A stretch of 64,000 bases of DNA, taken from contig NZ_JBBEOG010000003.1 of NCBI RefSeq assembly GCF_037860835.1, forward strand, positions 248,001 to 312,000, in the 5' to 3' direction. The DNA is from Aquipuribacter nitratireducens (GTDB lineage Bacteria > Actinomycetota > Actinomycetes > Actinomycetales > JBBAYJ01). Numbering within the stretch: the first letter of the stretch is position 1; each line of letters starts with the position of its first letter. Position numbers and translations under genes: made by a program. Shown one piece after another: positions 16,585 through 25,797 of the stretch. The notes below the pieces were generated by a model that saw only the letters and a program-made list of their open reading frames with translations, did no database searches and had not been told where the DNA came from.

Positions 16585-18396
16585 ATGTGCGGCATCAGCG
16601 GCGAGATCACCTTCGACTCCTCGACCGCCGACGTGGCGGCCGTGGCCCGCATGACCGACGTCATGACGCCCCGCGGTCCCGACGGCGCCGGGGTGTGGTC
16701 CCAGGGCCGCGTCGCGTTCGGCCACCGTCGGCTCAAGATCATCGACCTGTCGGAGTGCGGGGCGCAGCCGATGGTCGACAACGACCTCGGTCTCGCCGCG
16801 GTCTTCAACGGCATGGTCTACAACTACCGCGAGCTGCGGGCCGAGCTCGAGGGCCTCGGCCACCGCTTCTTCTCGACCTCCGACACCGAGGTCGTCCTCA
16901 AGGCGTACGCCGAGTGGGGCCTGTCGTGGGTCGACCGCCTCCTCGGCATGTTCGCCATCGTCATCCACGAGCGGGACACCGGCCGGGTCGTCGTCGCCCG
17001 GGACCGGCTCGGCATCAAGCCGCTCTACCTCTCCCGCGGCACCGGCGCCCGCAACCGGCTGCGCTTCGCCTCGACCGTCCCGGCGCTGCTCGCGGGCGGG
17101 GACGTGGACACGAGCATCGACCCCGTCGCGCTCCACCACTACCTGTCGTGGCACGCCGTCGTCCCGGCCCCGCACACCATCCTGAACGGCGTCCGCAAGA
17201 TGCCGCCGGCGACCGTCCGCGTGTACGAGCCGGACGGCAGCCACACCGACACCCGGTACTGGACGCCGGACTACACCCGGCGCGACGAGCACGCCGGCTG
17301 GGACTTCGACGACTGGACCGACGCCACCATCGAGGCGCTGCGGACCGCCGTGCGCCGACGCATGGTCGCCGACGTCCCCGTCGGCGTCCTGCTGTCCGGT
17401 GGCGTCGACTCCAGCCTGGTCGTCGGGCTGCTCGCCGAGCAGGGGCAGGCGCACCTCGCGACCTTCAGCATCGGCTTCGACGCCGTCGCCGGCCGGGAGG
17501 GCGACGAGTTCCGCTACTCCGACGTCGTCGCCGAGCGCTTCGACACCAACCACCACCGCATCCGGGTCGGCTCCGACGAGCTCGCCGGCAGCCTCGAGCA
17601 CGCGATCATGAACATGAGCGAGCCGATGGTGAGCCACGACGTCGTCGCCTTCGACCTGCTGAGCCGCGAGGTGTCCCGCCACATCAAGGTCGTCCAGTCC
17701 GGCCAGGGCGCCGACGAGGTCTTCGCCGGCTACCACTGGTACCCGCCGCTGCAGGGCCTCCGCGTCGAGGACGCCCCCGAGGCCTACGCGAAGGCGTTCT
17801 TCGACCGCGACCACGCCGCGATGGGCAAGGTCGTGACGCCCGCCGTCTACGAGGCGATGGGCGGGGCCGGCGCCGACGGGCCCTCGTTCTCCTACGTCCG
17901 CGACCACCTCACCCAGGGCCGGGCCGACACCGCCGTCGACGCCGCCCTGCGGCTCGACACCGAGGTCATGCTCGTCGACGACCCCGTCAAGCGCGTCGAC
18001 AACATGACGATGGCGTGGGGGCTGGAGGCCCGCGTGCCCTTCCTCGACCACGAGCTCGTCGAGCTCGCGGCCGCCTGTCCGCCGGAGCACAAGCTCGCCG
18101 ACGGCGGCAAGGGCGTGCTCAAGGCGGCGGCACGTCGCGTCGTGCCCCGCGAGGTCATCGACCGGCCGAAGGGGTACTTCCCCGTCCCCGCGATCACGCA
18201 CCTGCAGGGCAAGGTCCTCGACGTGGTCCGCGACGCCCTCCACGACCCGGCCGCGCGGCGGCGGGGGCTGTTCCGCGACGACTACGTCGACCAGCTCATG
18301 GCCGACCCGAACGCCGAGCTCACGCCGCTGCGGGGCAACAAGCTGTGGCAGCTCGGTCTCCTCGAGTGGTGGCTGCAGGCGCACGGGGTGGGGTGA
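16585..18396 (+). CDS. asnO: N-acetylglutaminylglutamine amidotransferase (asparagine synthase-like)
   Basis: A 603-residue class II glutamine amidotransferase/ATP pyrophosphatase fusion. It begins MCGISGE with the N-terminal nucleophile Cys2, and carries the synthase P-loop SGGVDSS at residues 271-277 and the SGQGADEVFAGYHWY segment. In the NAGGN pathway it converts the dipeptide acid N-acetylglutaminylglutamine to its terminal amide, an osmoprotectant known from Pseudomonas and Sinorhizobium. The assignment over ordinary AsnB rests on the adjacent genes, which form the known three-gene set, and on motifs such as YHWYPPLQG. It is followed by ngg after 7 bp. Confidence 0.88.
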   Translation: MCGISGEITFDSSTADVAAVARMTDVMTPRGPDGAGVWSQGRVAFGHRRLKIIDLSECGAQPMVDNDLGLAAVFNGMVYNYRELRAELEGLGHRFFSTSDTEVVLKAYAEWGLSWVDRLLGMFAIVIHERDTGRVVVARDRLGIKPLYLSRGTGARNRLRFASTVPALLAGGDVDTSIDPVALHHYLSWHAVVPAPHTILNGVRKMPPATVRVYEPDGSHTDTRYWTPDYTRRDEHAGWDFDDWTDATIEALRTAVRRRMVADVPVGVLLSGGVDSSLVVGLLAEQGQAHLATFSIGFDAVAGREGDEFRYSDVVAERFDTNHHRIRVGSDELAGSLEHAIMNMSEPMVSHDVVAFDLLSREVSRHIKVVQSGQGADEVFAGYHWYPPLQGLRVEDAPEAYAKAFFDRDHAAMGKVVTPAVYEAMGGAGADGPSFSYVRDHLTQGRADTAVDAALRLDTEVMLVDDPVKRVDNMTMAWGLEARVPFLDHELVELAAACPPEHKLADGGKGVLKAAARRVVPREVIDRPKGYFPVPAITHLQGKVLDVVRDALHDPAARRRGLFRDDYVDQLMADPNAELTPLRGNKLWQLGLLEWWLQAHGVG

Positions 18397-18403
18397 GCGC
18401 ACG

Positions 18404-20185
18404 ATGAGCAGCCGTCGTCGACCCCGGGTCGCCGGGCTGCGCGGCCGTCCGGGGATCACGTCCCAGCCGTGGAGCCCCGTCCCGGAGCACCTGCGACGGG
18501 ACATGCAGCGCGACGTGCTCGTCGACATGGGATGGGGCCGGCTCGTGTTCGGCCAGACGTTCCACGACCTCACGGGCATCCTCGACGTGCTGCGCAGCGA
18601 GGAGACCGGCGAGCGGGACATCTGCATCTACCCGCCGGACCCGCAGGTGCTCGTCGGGCTCGCTCCGACCGAGCTGTTCATCGACCCCAGCTACACCCTG
18701 CGGCTGCCGCTGCACCGCTACCGGCGGCAGACCACCCCGCCGCGCGGTCTCCTCGTGCGGACGGTCGGGGCGCGCGAGGAGCTGCTGGAGGCCAACCGGA
18801 TCTGCGCGAGCGTCGGCATGGTGACCGGTGACGTCGACGTCCTGTGGGCGAACCAGCGCACCCGCACGTTCACGTACCTCGTCGCGCAGGACACGACGAC
18901 GGGCGAGATCGTCGGCACGGTGACGGGGGTCGACCACGTCCTCGCGTTCGACGACCCCGACGGCGGCAGCAGCCTGTGGGCGCTCGCCGTCGACCCGCAG
19001 TCCCGCATCCCCGGGGTCGGCGAGGCCCTCACCCGCACGCTCGCCCAGCGCTACCAGGCCCGCGGCCGCTCGTGGATGGACCTGTCGGTCCTCGCGAGCA
19101 ACACCTCCGCCCTCGCCCTGTACGAGAAGCTCGGATTCGTGCGGACCGCGTCGGTCTGCGTGAAACGGAAGAACCCGATCAACGAGCCGTTGTTCGCTCC
19201 TCGGCCCGACAGCATCGACGACCTCAACCCCTACGCCCGGATCATCGCCGAGGAGGCGCTGCGGCGCGGGATCCGCGTCGAGGTGACGGACGGGCGCTGG
19301 GGCGAGATGCGTCTCACCCACGGCGGCCGGCAGGTCCTCACGCGCGAGTCCCTGTCGGAGCTGACGAGTGCGGTCGCCATGAGCCGCTGCGACGACAAGC
19401 GCGTGACGCGCCGGCTCCTGCAGCGGGCGGGCGTGCCCGTCGCACGAGGGCACGAGGTCGTGGCCGGGGCGGTCGGCGAGGCGGAGGAGGCCTTCCTGCG
19501 CGAGATGGGCGACGTCGTCGTCAAGCCCGCGCGCGGGGAGCAGGGCAAGGGCATCACCGTCGGGGTGTCCGGCGTCGAGGAGCTGCGCGAGGCCGTCGCG
19601 GCCGCCCACGCCCTGTGCCCCGACGTGCTCCTGGAGGAGCTCGTCCCCGGTGAGGACCTGCGGGTCCTCGTCATCGACGACGAGGTCGTCGCCGCTGCGG
19701 TCCGTCGGCCCGCGACGGTCGTGGGCAACGGGCGGGACACGATCGAGACGCTGGTCGCGGCGCAGTCCCGCCGCCGGGAGCGTGCGACGGGCGGCGAGTC
19801 GAGCATCCCGCTCGACGCCACCACCGAGGCGGTCGTCCGGGCGGCCGGGCACGCGATGGACGACGTCCTGCCGCGCGGGGAGCACCTGCAGGTGCGCCGC
19901 ACGGCCAACCTCCATACCGGCGGCACGATCGAGGACTGCACCGACGACCTCTCCCCCGCCGTGCGGGACGCCGCCCTGCGCAGCGCGCGGGTCATCGGCA
20001 TCCCCGTGACGGGCGTCGACTTCCTCGTGCCCGACGTGGGCGCCGACGACGGGTTCGTGTTCGTCGAGGCGAACGAGCGTCCCGGGCTGGCGAACCACGA
20101 GCCGCGGCCGACCGCGCAGCGCTTCGTCGACCTGCTCTTCCCCGGGACCGCGCAGCCCGGCAGGTCTGCGACGATGCCGGGGTGA
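18404..20185 (+). CDS. ngg: N-acetylglutaminylglutamine synthetase (GNAT/ATP-grasp fusion)
   Basis: A 593-residue bifunctional enzyme. The region from about 95 to 250 is a GNAT acetyltransferase (WALAVDPQSRIPGVGEALTRTL and ASNTSALALYEKLGFVRT) and the region from about 310 to 585 is an ATP-grasp ligase (VVVKPARGEQGKGITVGV, VFVEANERPGLANHEP). Together they would acetylate glutamine and ligate a second glutamine to give N-acetylglutaminylglutamine. The gene starts 7 bp after asnO and its stop overlaps the next start by 4 bp, so all three are one unit. Confidence 0.88.
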   Translation: MSSRRRPRVAGLRGRPGITSQPWSPVPEHLRRDMQRDVLVDMGWGRLVFGQTFHDLTGILDVLRSEETGERDICIYPPDPQVLVGLAPTELFIDPSYTLRLPLHRYRRQTTPPRGLLVRTVGAREELLEANRICASVGMVTGDVDVLWANQRTRTFTYLVAQDTTTGEIVGTVTGVDHVLAFDDPDGGSSLWALAVDPQSRIPGVGEALTRTLAQRYQARGRSWMDLSVLASNTSALALYEKLGFVRTASVCVKRKNPINEPLFAPRPDSIDDLNPYARIIAEEALRRGIRVEVTDGRWGEMRLTHGGRQVLTRESLSELTSAVAMSRCDDKRVTRRLLQRAGVPVARGHEVVAGAVGEAEEAFLREMGDVVVKPARGEQGKGITVGVSGVEELREAVAAAHALCPDVLLEELVPGEDLRVLVIDDEVVAAAVRRPATVVGNGRDTIETLVAAQSRRRERATGGESSIPLDATTEAVVRAAGHAMDDVLPRGEHLQVRRTANLHTGGTIEDCTDDLSPAVRDAALRSARVIGIPVTGVDFLVPDVGADDGFVFVEANERPGLANHEPRPTAQRFVDLLFPGTAQPGRSATMPG

Positions 20186-21417
20186 GTCGTCCCACCGCCG
20201 CGCTGCGCCGTGTCAGCGCCACCGCCACGAAGCTGCCCGTCGACACCGCGTACCTGCGCGACGTCATGCTCGAGCTGCTGTGCATCCCGAGCCCCTCGGG
20301 GCGCACCGACGCCGTCATGCAGCGCGTCGGGGACCTGCTCGCGGAGATGGGCGTCGAGCTCGACATCACCCGGCGCGGGGTGCTGCGGGCGACGCTGCCG
20401 GGACGCCGGAAGGACGTGAACCGGGCGGTCGTCGTCCACGCCGACACGATCGGGACGATGGTGAAGCGGCTCAAGGAGAACGGCCGCCTCGAGGTCATGC
20501 AGGTCGGCACCCACTCGGCGCGCTTCGCCGAGGGCGCGCACGTCACGATCCTCACCGACGAGCCCGACCGGACGTACACCGGCACCGTGCTCCCCCTGAA
20601 GTCGAGCGGCCACACGTACGGCGACGAGATCGACACCTTCGCCATCGGGTGGGACGAGGTCGAGGTCCGCATCGACGCCCCCGTCTACGACGTGCAGGGC
20701 CTGCTCGCGCTCGGCATCCAGGTCGGTGACTTCGTCGCGCTCGACGCCGCCCCCCAGATCACCCCGCTCGGCTACGTGAAGTCCCGCCACCTCGACGACA
20801 AGGCCGGCCTGGCGGCGTGCCTCGCCGCGCTCAAGGCGGTGACCGACGCCGGGATCACCCCGCCGGTGACCGCACGGCTGCTCGTCACCATCGGCGAGGA
20901 GGTCGGGCACGGTGCCACGCACGGCTTCGACTCCGGCACCGCGGAGATCGTCGCGGTGGACAACGGCGTCGTCGCGCCCGGGCAGCAGTCGCGGGAGGAG
21001 TCGGTGAGCGTCGGGATGATGGACTCGACCGGTCCCCACGACTTCCACCTCACGCGGCGCCTCCTCGCCCTCGCCGACGAGCACGGCATCCCCGCGGTCC
21101 GGGACGTCTACCGGGTGTACCGCTCCGACGCCGCCCCGGCCGTCGAGTCCGGGGTCGAGGCGCGCACGGCGCTGCTCGGCTTCGGGCTCGACTCCTCCCA
21201 CGGGCACGAGCGCACCCACCTCGACGGTCTCCAGCACCTCGCGGAGCTGCTCGCGGTCTACCTGCAGGGCGACCTCACGTTCGCCGACTGGGACGTGCAC
21301 GAGAGCGGCGCCCTCGACGACTTCCCCTCGACGGCGGTGCAGCCGACGCCGGTCGAGCCGACGGAGGTCGACCGGCGGCTGAGCGAGGCGGAGCGCCGGC
21401 AGGCCGGCCAGGCCTGA
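20182..21417 (+). CDS. osmoprotectant NAGGN system M42 family peptidase
   Basis: A 411-residue zinc aminopeptidase-like protein. Metal and catalytic residues are visible in VVHADTIG (His, Asp), RHLDDKAG (bridging Asp), GEEVGHG (Glu-Glu), and SSHGHERTH near the C-terminus (His). M42 peptidases are accessory members of NAGGN loci and may recycle the dipeptide when osmotic stress ends; that role is inferred. The GTG at 20182 overlaps the ngg stop by 4 bp. Confidence 0.87.
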   Translation: MSRPTAALRRVSATATKLPVDTAYLRDVMLELLCIPSPSGRTDAVMQRVGDLLAEMGVELDITRRGVLRATLPGRRKDVNRAVVVHADTIGTMVKRLKENGRLEVMQVGTHSARFAEGAHVTILTDEPDRTYTGTVLPLKSSGHTYGDEIDTFAIGWDEVEVRIDAPVYDVQGLLALGIQVGDFVALDAAPQITPLGYVKSRHLDDKAGLAACLAALKAVTDAGITPPVTARLLVTIGEEVGHGATHGFDSGTAEIVAVDNGVVAPGQQSREESVSVGMMDSTGPHDFHLTRRLLALADEHGIPAVRDVYRVYRSDAAPAVESGVEARTALLGFGLDSSHGHERTHLDGLQHLAELLAVYLQGDLTFADWDVHESGALDDFPSTAVQPTPVEPTEVDRRLSEAERRQAGQA

Positions 21418-21423
21418 GCGCGC

Positions 21424-21891
21424 TCAGTCGCGCGGTTCGTGCCCGTGCAGCTCGACGAGGGTCGCGAGCCGCACGGCGGCGTGCCCGGCGTGGGCGCCGT
21501 CGGCGCTCTGGATGCCGAGGACGGTGTGGGTCGTGCCGTCCGACAGGTCGAGCCGGGCGAAGGTCGAGTCCCGCCCGAAGCGGACGCCGACGACCTCCGC
21601 CCACTCCAGGCGCCGGGTGGTGAGGACGTTGCGGACGACGACGCCTGCCTCGTCGGGCAGCACGGCGACGCCGCCGAAGCGGTGGAGCAGCCACGCGCCG
21701 GCCGCGGCCAGGGTGAGGAAGCCGACCCGGTCCCCGACCCCGATCCCCGGGTAGGGCGGGTAGCCGGCCGCGAGGGCGCCGAAGACGACGACCCACGCGA
21801 CGGCGACGCCGTACGGCACCCACCGACCCCACCGCGGGCGCAGCGGGCGGTGGACGCGCTGCCGCTGCTGCTCCGGCCCGTCGCCGCTCAC
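21424..21891 (-). CDS. PH-domain membrane protein
   Basis: A 155-residue protein with two hydrophobic segments near the N-terminus (about residues 25-65) followed by a bacterial PH-like beta domain (GVAVLPDEAGVVVRNVLTTRRLEWAEVVGVRFG). Such proteins are often found just downstream of hisG in actinobacteria; the function is unknown. The GTG at 21889-21891 overlaps the hisG stop by 4 bp. It converges with the NAGGN peptidase gene with 6 bp between the stops. Confidence 0.75.
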   Translation of the reverse strand: MSGDGPEQQRQRVHRPLRPRWGRWVPYGVAVAWVVVFGALAAGYPPYPGIGVGDRVGFLTLAAAGAWLLHRFGGVAVLPDEAGVVVRNVLTTRRLEWAEVVGVRFGRDSTFARLDLSDGTTHTVLGIQSADGAHAGHAAVRLATLVELHGHEPRD

Positions 21892-22781
21892 AGCCGGCAG
21901 GCGTGGATCTCCGTCACGAGGATGGCGCGGGCGCCCACGTCGTACAGCTCGTCCATCACCCGGTTCGTGTCCGCCCGCGGCACCATCGCCCGGACCGCGG
22001 ACCAGCCGGAGTCGTGGAGGGGCGACACGGTCGGGGACTCCAGGCCGGGCGTCACCGACGCCGCCTTCTCCACGAGCTCGTTGCGGACGTCGTAGTCGAT
22101 GAGGACGTACCGGCGGGCCGTCATGACCCCCGTGAGCCGCCGGGCGAGGACGTCGACCGAGGGGTGCCGGGTCTGGCCGGCCTGCGTGCCGTCGGGCACG
22201 ACGAGCACGGCCTCGCTCTCCAGCAGCGGCTCGCCGAAGACCTGCAGCCCGGCGTTGCGCAGCGTCGTGCCGGTCTCGACGACGTCGGCGATGACGTCGG
22301 CGATGCCGAGCTGCACGGCGGACTCCACGGCGCCGTCGAGACCGACGACGCCCGCCTCGATGCCGCGGCCCTCGAGCCAGCGCCGGACCAGGCCGGGGTA
22401 GGCGGCGGCCACACGCGTGCCGGCGAGCTGCTCGACGGAACGGGGACCGTCCTCGGGTGCGGCGAAGCGGAAGGTCGAGCGGGCGAAGCCGAGCGCGAGC
22501 ACCTCCTGCGCCGGTGCGCCGGAGTCGAGCATGAGGTCCCGCCCGGTGATGCCGACGTGCAGCGTGCCGCTGCCGACGTACACGGCGATGTCGCGCGGAC
22601 GGAGGAAGAAGAACTCGACGTCGTTGTCCGGGTCGACCATGCGCAGCTGCTTGGGGTCGCGGCGGCGGCGGTACCCGGCCTCGGCGAGGATGTCGTGCGC
22701 GGCCTCCGACAGGGAGCCCTTGTTGGGGACGGCCACGCGCAGGGTGCTGCCGTCGGTGCTCGTGGTGCTCGTCGTGCTCAT
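21888..22781 (-). CDS. hisG: ATP phosphoribosyltransferase, long form
   Basis: A 297-residue HisG that joins PRPP and ATP in the first step of histidine synthesis. It has RVAVPNKGSL at the N-terminus, the GITGRDLMLDSG region, the PRPP-binding segment DVIADVVETGTTLRNAGL and an additional C-terminal ACT-like domain (about residues 210-297) typical of the hexameric, histidine-inhibited long form. The ATG at 22779-22781 lies 14 bp downstream of the hisE stop. It forms hisE-hisG-PH with overlap on the 3' side. Confidence 0.95.
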   Translation of the reverse strand: MSTTSTTSTDGSTLRVAVPNKGSLSEAAHDILAEAGYRRRRDPKQLRMVDPDNDVEFFFLRPRDIAVYVGSGTLHVGITGRDLMLDSGAPAQEVLALGFARSTFRFAAPEDGPRSVEQLAGTRVAAAYPGLVRRWLEGRGIEAGVVGLDGAVESAVQLGIADVIADVVETGTTLRNAGLQVFGEPLLESEAVLVVPDGTQAGQTRHPSVDVLARRLTGVMTARRYVLIDYDVRNELVEKAASVTPGLESPTVSPLHDSGWSAVRAMVPRADTNRVMDELYDVGARAILVTEIHACRL

Positions 22782-22795
22782 CGCGCAAGGGCTCC

Positions 22796-23059
22796 TCAGA
22801 GGTAGCGGTAGACATCGTCGAGGGTGAGGCCCTTGGCCACGAGCAGCACCTGCAGGTGGTACAGCAGCTGGCTCGCCTCCTCGGCGAGCTCCTCGGGCCC
22901 CTGGTACTCCGCCGCCATCCACACCTCGGCGGCCTCCTCCACGACCTTCTTGCCGATGGCGTGGACGCCGGCGTCGAGCGCGGCGACCGTGCCCGAGCCC
23001 TCGGGGCGGGTGACGGCCCGGTCGCTGATCTCCGCGAACAGGTCCTCGAACGTCTTCAC
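22796..23059 (-). CDS. hisE: phosphoribosyl-ATP diphosphatase
   Basis: An 87-residue enzyme that hydrolyses phosphoribosyl-ATP in the second step of histidine synthesis. [25 protein letters not shown] (metal-binding Glu residues) and [13 protein letters not shown] match HisE. It is stand-alone, not fused to HisI. The GTG start follows TAGGCT (23068-23073, minus strand) by 8 nt, so it is probably the first gene of a leaderless hisE-hisG transcript. Confidence 0.94.
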   Translation of the reverse strand: MKTFEDLFAEISDRAVTRPEGSGTVAALDAGVHAIGKKVVEEAAEVWMAAEYQGPEELAEEASQLLYHLQVLLVAKGLTLDDVYRYL

Positions 23060-23067
23060 GTGGGGAC

Positions 23068-23073
23068 AGCCTA
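23068..23073 (-). promoter_or_regulatory. -10 element of the hisE-hisG operon
   Basis: TAGGCT on the minus strand with 8 nt to the hisE GTG and no Shine-Dalgarno sequence, as for other leaderless genes in this window. Confidence 0.45.
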
Positions 23074-23095
23074 GGCGCCGGCGGTCAGGCGGCGG

Positions 23096-25621
23096 TCACG
23101 CGGCGGTCTCGAGCCGGCCGTAGGTGGTCGTCCGCTGGGCCACGGGTCGCCCGATCCCGGCCGCGATGGCCGTCAGCTCCTCGACGGTCTTCGCCGAGCC
23201 GTGCGCGGAGCCGGCCATCCGGCTGATCGTCTCCTCCATGAGCGTGCCGCCGAGGTCGTCCGCTCCCCCGGTGAGCATGGCCCGGGTGCCGTCGACGCCG
23301 AGCTTCACCCACGACGTCTGGACGTGGTCGACGCGACCGTGGAGGAGCAGCCGGGCGACGGCGTGGACGGCGCGGTTGTCGCGCAGCGTCGGCCCCGGCC
23401 GGGCGATCCCGGCGAGGTAGATCGGCGAGCTGTGGTGGACGAACGGCAGCGGCACGAACTCCGTGAACCCGCCCGTGCGGTCCTGCACGCCCGCGAGGGT
23501 GCGCAGGTGCGCGACCCAGTGGCGGGGGTGGTCGACGTGGCCGTACATCATCGTCGAGCTGCTCGGGATGCCGAGGGAGTGGGCGGTCTCGACGACCTCG
23601 AGCCACGCGCTCGTCGGCAGCTTGCCCTTGGTGAGCACCCACCGGACGTCGTCGTCGAGGATCTCCGCCGCGGTCCCGGGGATGGAGCCGAGCCCCGCGT
23701 CCTTCACCTCCTCCAGCCACTCGCGGACGCTCGCGCCCGCCCGGGAGGCCGCAGACACCACCTCCATGGGGCTGAACGCGTGGACGTGCATCCCGGGCGC
23801 CGCGGCGAGGACCGCCCGGACGATGTCGGCGTACGCGCCCGGGCCGAGGTCCGGGCTGATGCCGGACTGGATGCACACCTCGGTGGCACCGAGCGCCTGC
23901 GCCTCGGCCGCGCGGCGCCCCACCTCCTCCAGCGACAGCGTGTAGGCGTCGGGGTCGGTGCGGCGCTGGGCGAACGCGCAGAAGCGGCAGCCGACGTAGC
24001 AGACGTTCGTCACGTTGATGTTCCGGTTGACGACGTACGTGACGGCCTCCCCGACCGTCGACCGGCGGACGTCGTCCGCGAGGCGGGCGAGGGCGTCGAG
24101 CTCGGCGCCGTCGCTCGTCAGGAGGGCGAGGTACTGCTCGTCCGCGAGGCCCGCGGGGTCGTCGGCCGCCCGCCGCAGCGCCTCGGCGGCGTCGCCCGTG
24201 CCCCACACGGCCGGAGCGTGGACGCGCTCCCCCACCGCCTGCCAGTCGCCGTAGACGACGTCGAAGTCGCCGCGGCGGTCACCGGTACGCCCCTCGGTGT
24301 CGACCGCCGTGTGGAGGTCGGCGCGCCCGCTCGTCACGAGGCCGCCGTCCGGCTCCTGCCACGGCCGGCCGACGGCGCGGACGCCCTCGCGGGCCAGCCC
24401 CGTGACAGGGTCGGCGAGCGCCTCGACGTGGGGGCGGACCCGCTCGTCGAGCCACGGGGCGCCGTCGTGCAGCGCCGCCCTCACGTAGGCGGGGTGCACC
24501 GTGAGCCGCGGGCGCAGCGCGAACCCGGCCTCGCCGGTCCAGCGGGCGAGGTCGTCGAGCTGCGGCCACGGCCGCTCGGGGTTGACGTGGTCCGGCGTCA
24601 CCGGGGACACCCCGCCCCAGTCGTCGACCCCGGCGCGCACGAGCTCGGCGAGGTCGGCGGGGTCGGACAGGTTCGGCGGTGCCTGCAGCGACACGGTCGG
24701 GCCGAGGAGCAGCCGGGCCACCGTGACGGTCGCGAGGTACGACTCCCGGTCGAGGTCGGGCACCGCCCGCATGGCCGTCCGCTCCTTCGCCCGGAAGTTC
24801 TGGACGATGACCTCCTGGGTCGCGCCGTACTCGCGCGCGACGCGGCGGATCGCGAGCAGCGCGTCGACCCGCTCCGCGGCCGTCTCCCCGATCCCGAGGA
24901 GCACGCCCGTGGTGAACGGGACAGCCAGACGACCCGCGTCCTCCAGGACGCGCAGCCGCACCGCGGGGTCCTTGTCGGGGCTGCCGAAGTGCGGCCCGCC
25001 GGGCTCGGACCACAGCCGCGTGGCGGTCGTCTCGAGCATCATCCCCATCGACGGCGCGACCGGCTTGAGCCGCTGGATCTCCTGCCAGCTCATGACGCCG
25101 GGGTTGAGGTGCGGCAGCAGGCCCGTCTCCTCGAGGACGGCGACGGCACACGCGCGGACGTAGGCGAGCGTCGAGTCGTACCCGCGCTCGTCGAGCCAGC
25201 GCCGTGCCTGGGGCCAGCGCTCCTCGGGGCGGTCGCCGAGGGTGAAGAGGGCCTCGAGGCACCCCGCGGCCGCGCCGTCCCGTGCGATCCGGAGTACCTC
25301 CTCCATCTCGAGGTACTCCGACGGCACGCGGTGCGGCACGGTGACGAACGTGCAGTAGTGGCAGCGGTCCCGGCACAGGCGCGTGAGGGGGATGAAGACC
25401 TTCGGGGAGTACGTCACCGTGCTCGGCCGACCGGCGCGCGCCATGGCCTCGTCGCGCACCCGGCCCGCCGGCTCGGCCAGCGCCGTCAGCGCGTCGCCGC
25501 GCGCGTGGAGGAGGGCGGTCGCCTCGGTGGCGTCGAGGGCCTTGCCGTCGACGGCACGGCGTACCGCGCGCTCGACCTCACGAGGGGTCGGGGGGACGGA
25601 CGGGACGGCGACGGACGTCAC
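23096..25621 (-). CDS. fbiC: F420 biosynthesis protein FbiC (FO synthase, CofG-CofH fusion)
   Basis: An 841-residue double radical-SAM enzyme that makes 7,8-didemethyl-8-hydroxy-5-deazariboflavin (FO), the chromophore of F420, from tyrosine and 5-amino-6-ribitylaminouracil. The CofG half has CRDRCHYC (Cys83, 87, 90) and the CofH half CYVGCRFC (Cys541, 545, 548), both binding 4Fe-4S clusters. The fusion form is the actinobacterial one. The GTG start follows TAGCCT (25628-25633, minus strand) by 6 nt. The ribityl precursor comes from the rib operon further along. Confidence 0.96.
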   Translation of the reverse strand: MTSVAVPSVPPTPREVERAVRRAVDGKALDATEATALLHARGDALTALAEPAGRVRDEAMARAGRPSTVTYSPKVFIPLTRLCRDRCHYCTFVTVPHRVPSEYLEMEEVLRIARDGAAAGCLEALFTLGDRPEERWPQARRWLDERGYDSTLAYVRACAVAVLEETGLLPHLNPGVMSWQEIQRLKPVAPSMGMMLETTATRLWSEPGGPHFGSPDKDPAVRLRVLEDAGRLAVPFTTGVLLGIGETAAERVDALLAIRRVAREYGATQEVIVQNFRAKERTAMRAVPDLDRESYLATVTVARLLLGPTVSLQAPPNLSDPADLAELVRAGVDDWGGVSPVTPDHVNPERPWPQLDDLARWTGEAGFALRPRLTVHPAYVRAALHDGAPWLDERVRPHVEALADPVTGLAREGVRAVGRPWQEPDGGLVTSGRADLHTAVDTEGRTGDRRGDFDVVYGDWQAVGERVHAPAVWGTGDAAEALRRAADDPAGLADEQYLALLTSDGAELDALARLADDVRRSTVGEAVTYVVNRNINVTNVCYVGCRFCAFAQRRTDPDAYTLSLEEVGRRAAEAQALGATEVCIQSGISPDLGPGAYADIVRAVLAAAPGMHVHAFSPMEVVSAASRAGASVREWLEEVKDAGLGSIPGTAAEILDDDVRWVLTKGKLPTSAWLEVVETAHSLGIPSSSTMMYGHVDHPRHWVAHLRTLAGVQDRTGGFTEFVPLPFVHHSSPIYLAGIARPGPTLRDNRAVHAVARLLLHGRVDHVQTSWVKLGVDGTRAMLTGGADDLGGTLMEETISRMAGSAHGSAKTVEELTAIAAGIGRPVAQRTTTYGRLETAA

Positions 25622-25797
25622 CGGAGCAGGCTACGCGCGCGGTCCGCCGGTGCACCGGCGGCCGGCCGGCGTCATGACCCAGGAGCGAGCCACTGCTCAC
25701 GCGGAGTGAGCCGAGCCGCACGACCGCCCTCCACCATTGCCCTGCGTCACCAGGCACGAGCACACTGGTCGCCTGCTTCTCCGTGGTGGAGGTGGGC
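25622..25797. other. divergent intergenic region between fbiC and the signalling operon
   Basis: The left end holds the fbiC -10 (TAGCCT at 25628-25633, minus strand). A GC-rich partial inverted repeat, CCGCCGGTGCACCGGCGG at 25650-25667, follows. On the plus strand GGAGG at 25788-25792 is the Shine-Dalgarno for the kinase start at 25798. I see no small gene here. Confidence 0.5.

Noticed and set aside
22856-23123. Plus-strand open frames over hisE
   Set aside because: hisE motifs are complete on the minus strand; the plus frames are its shadow.
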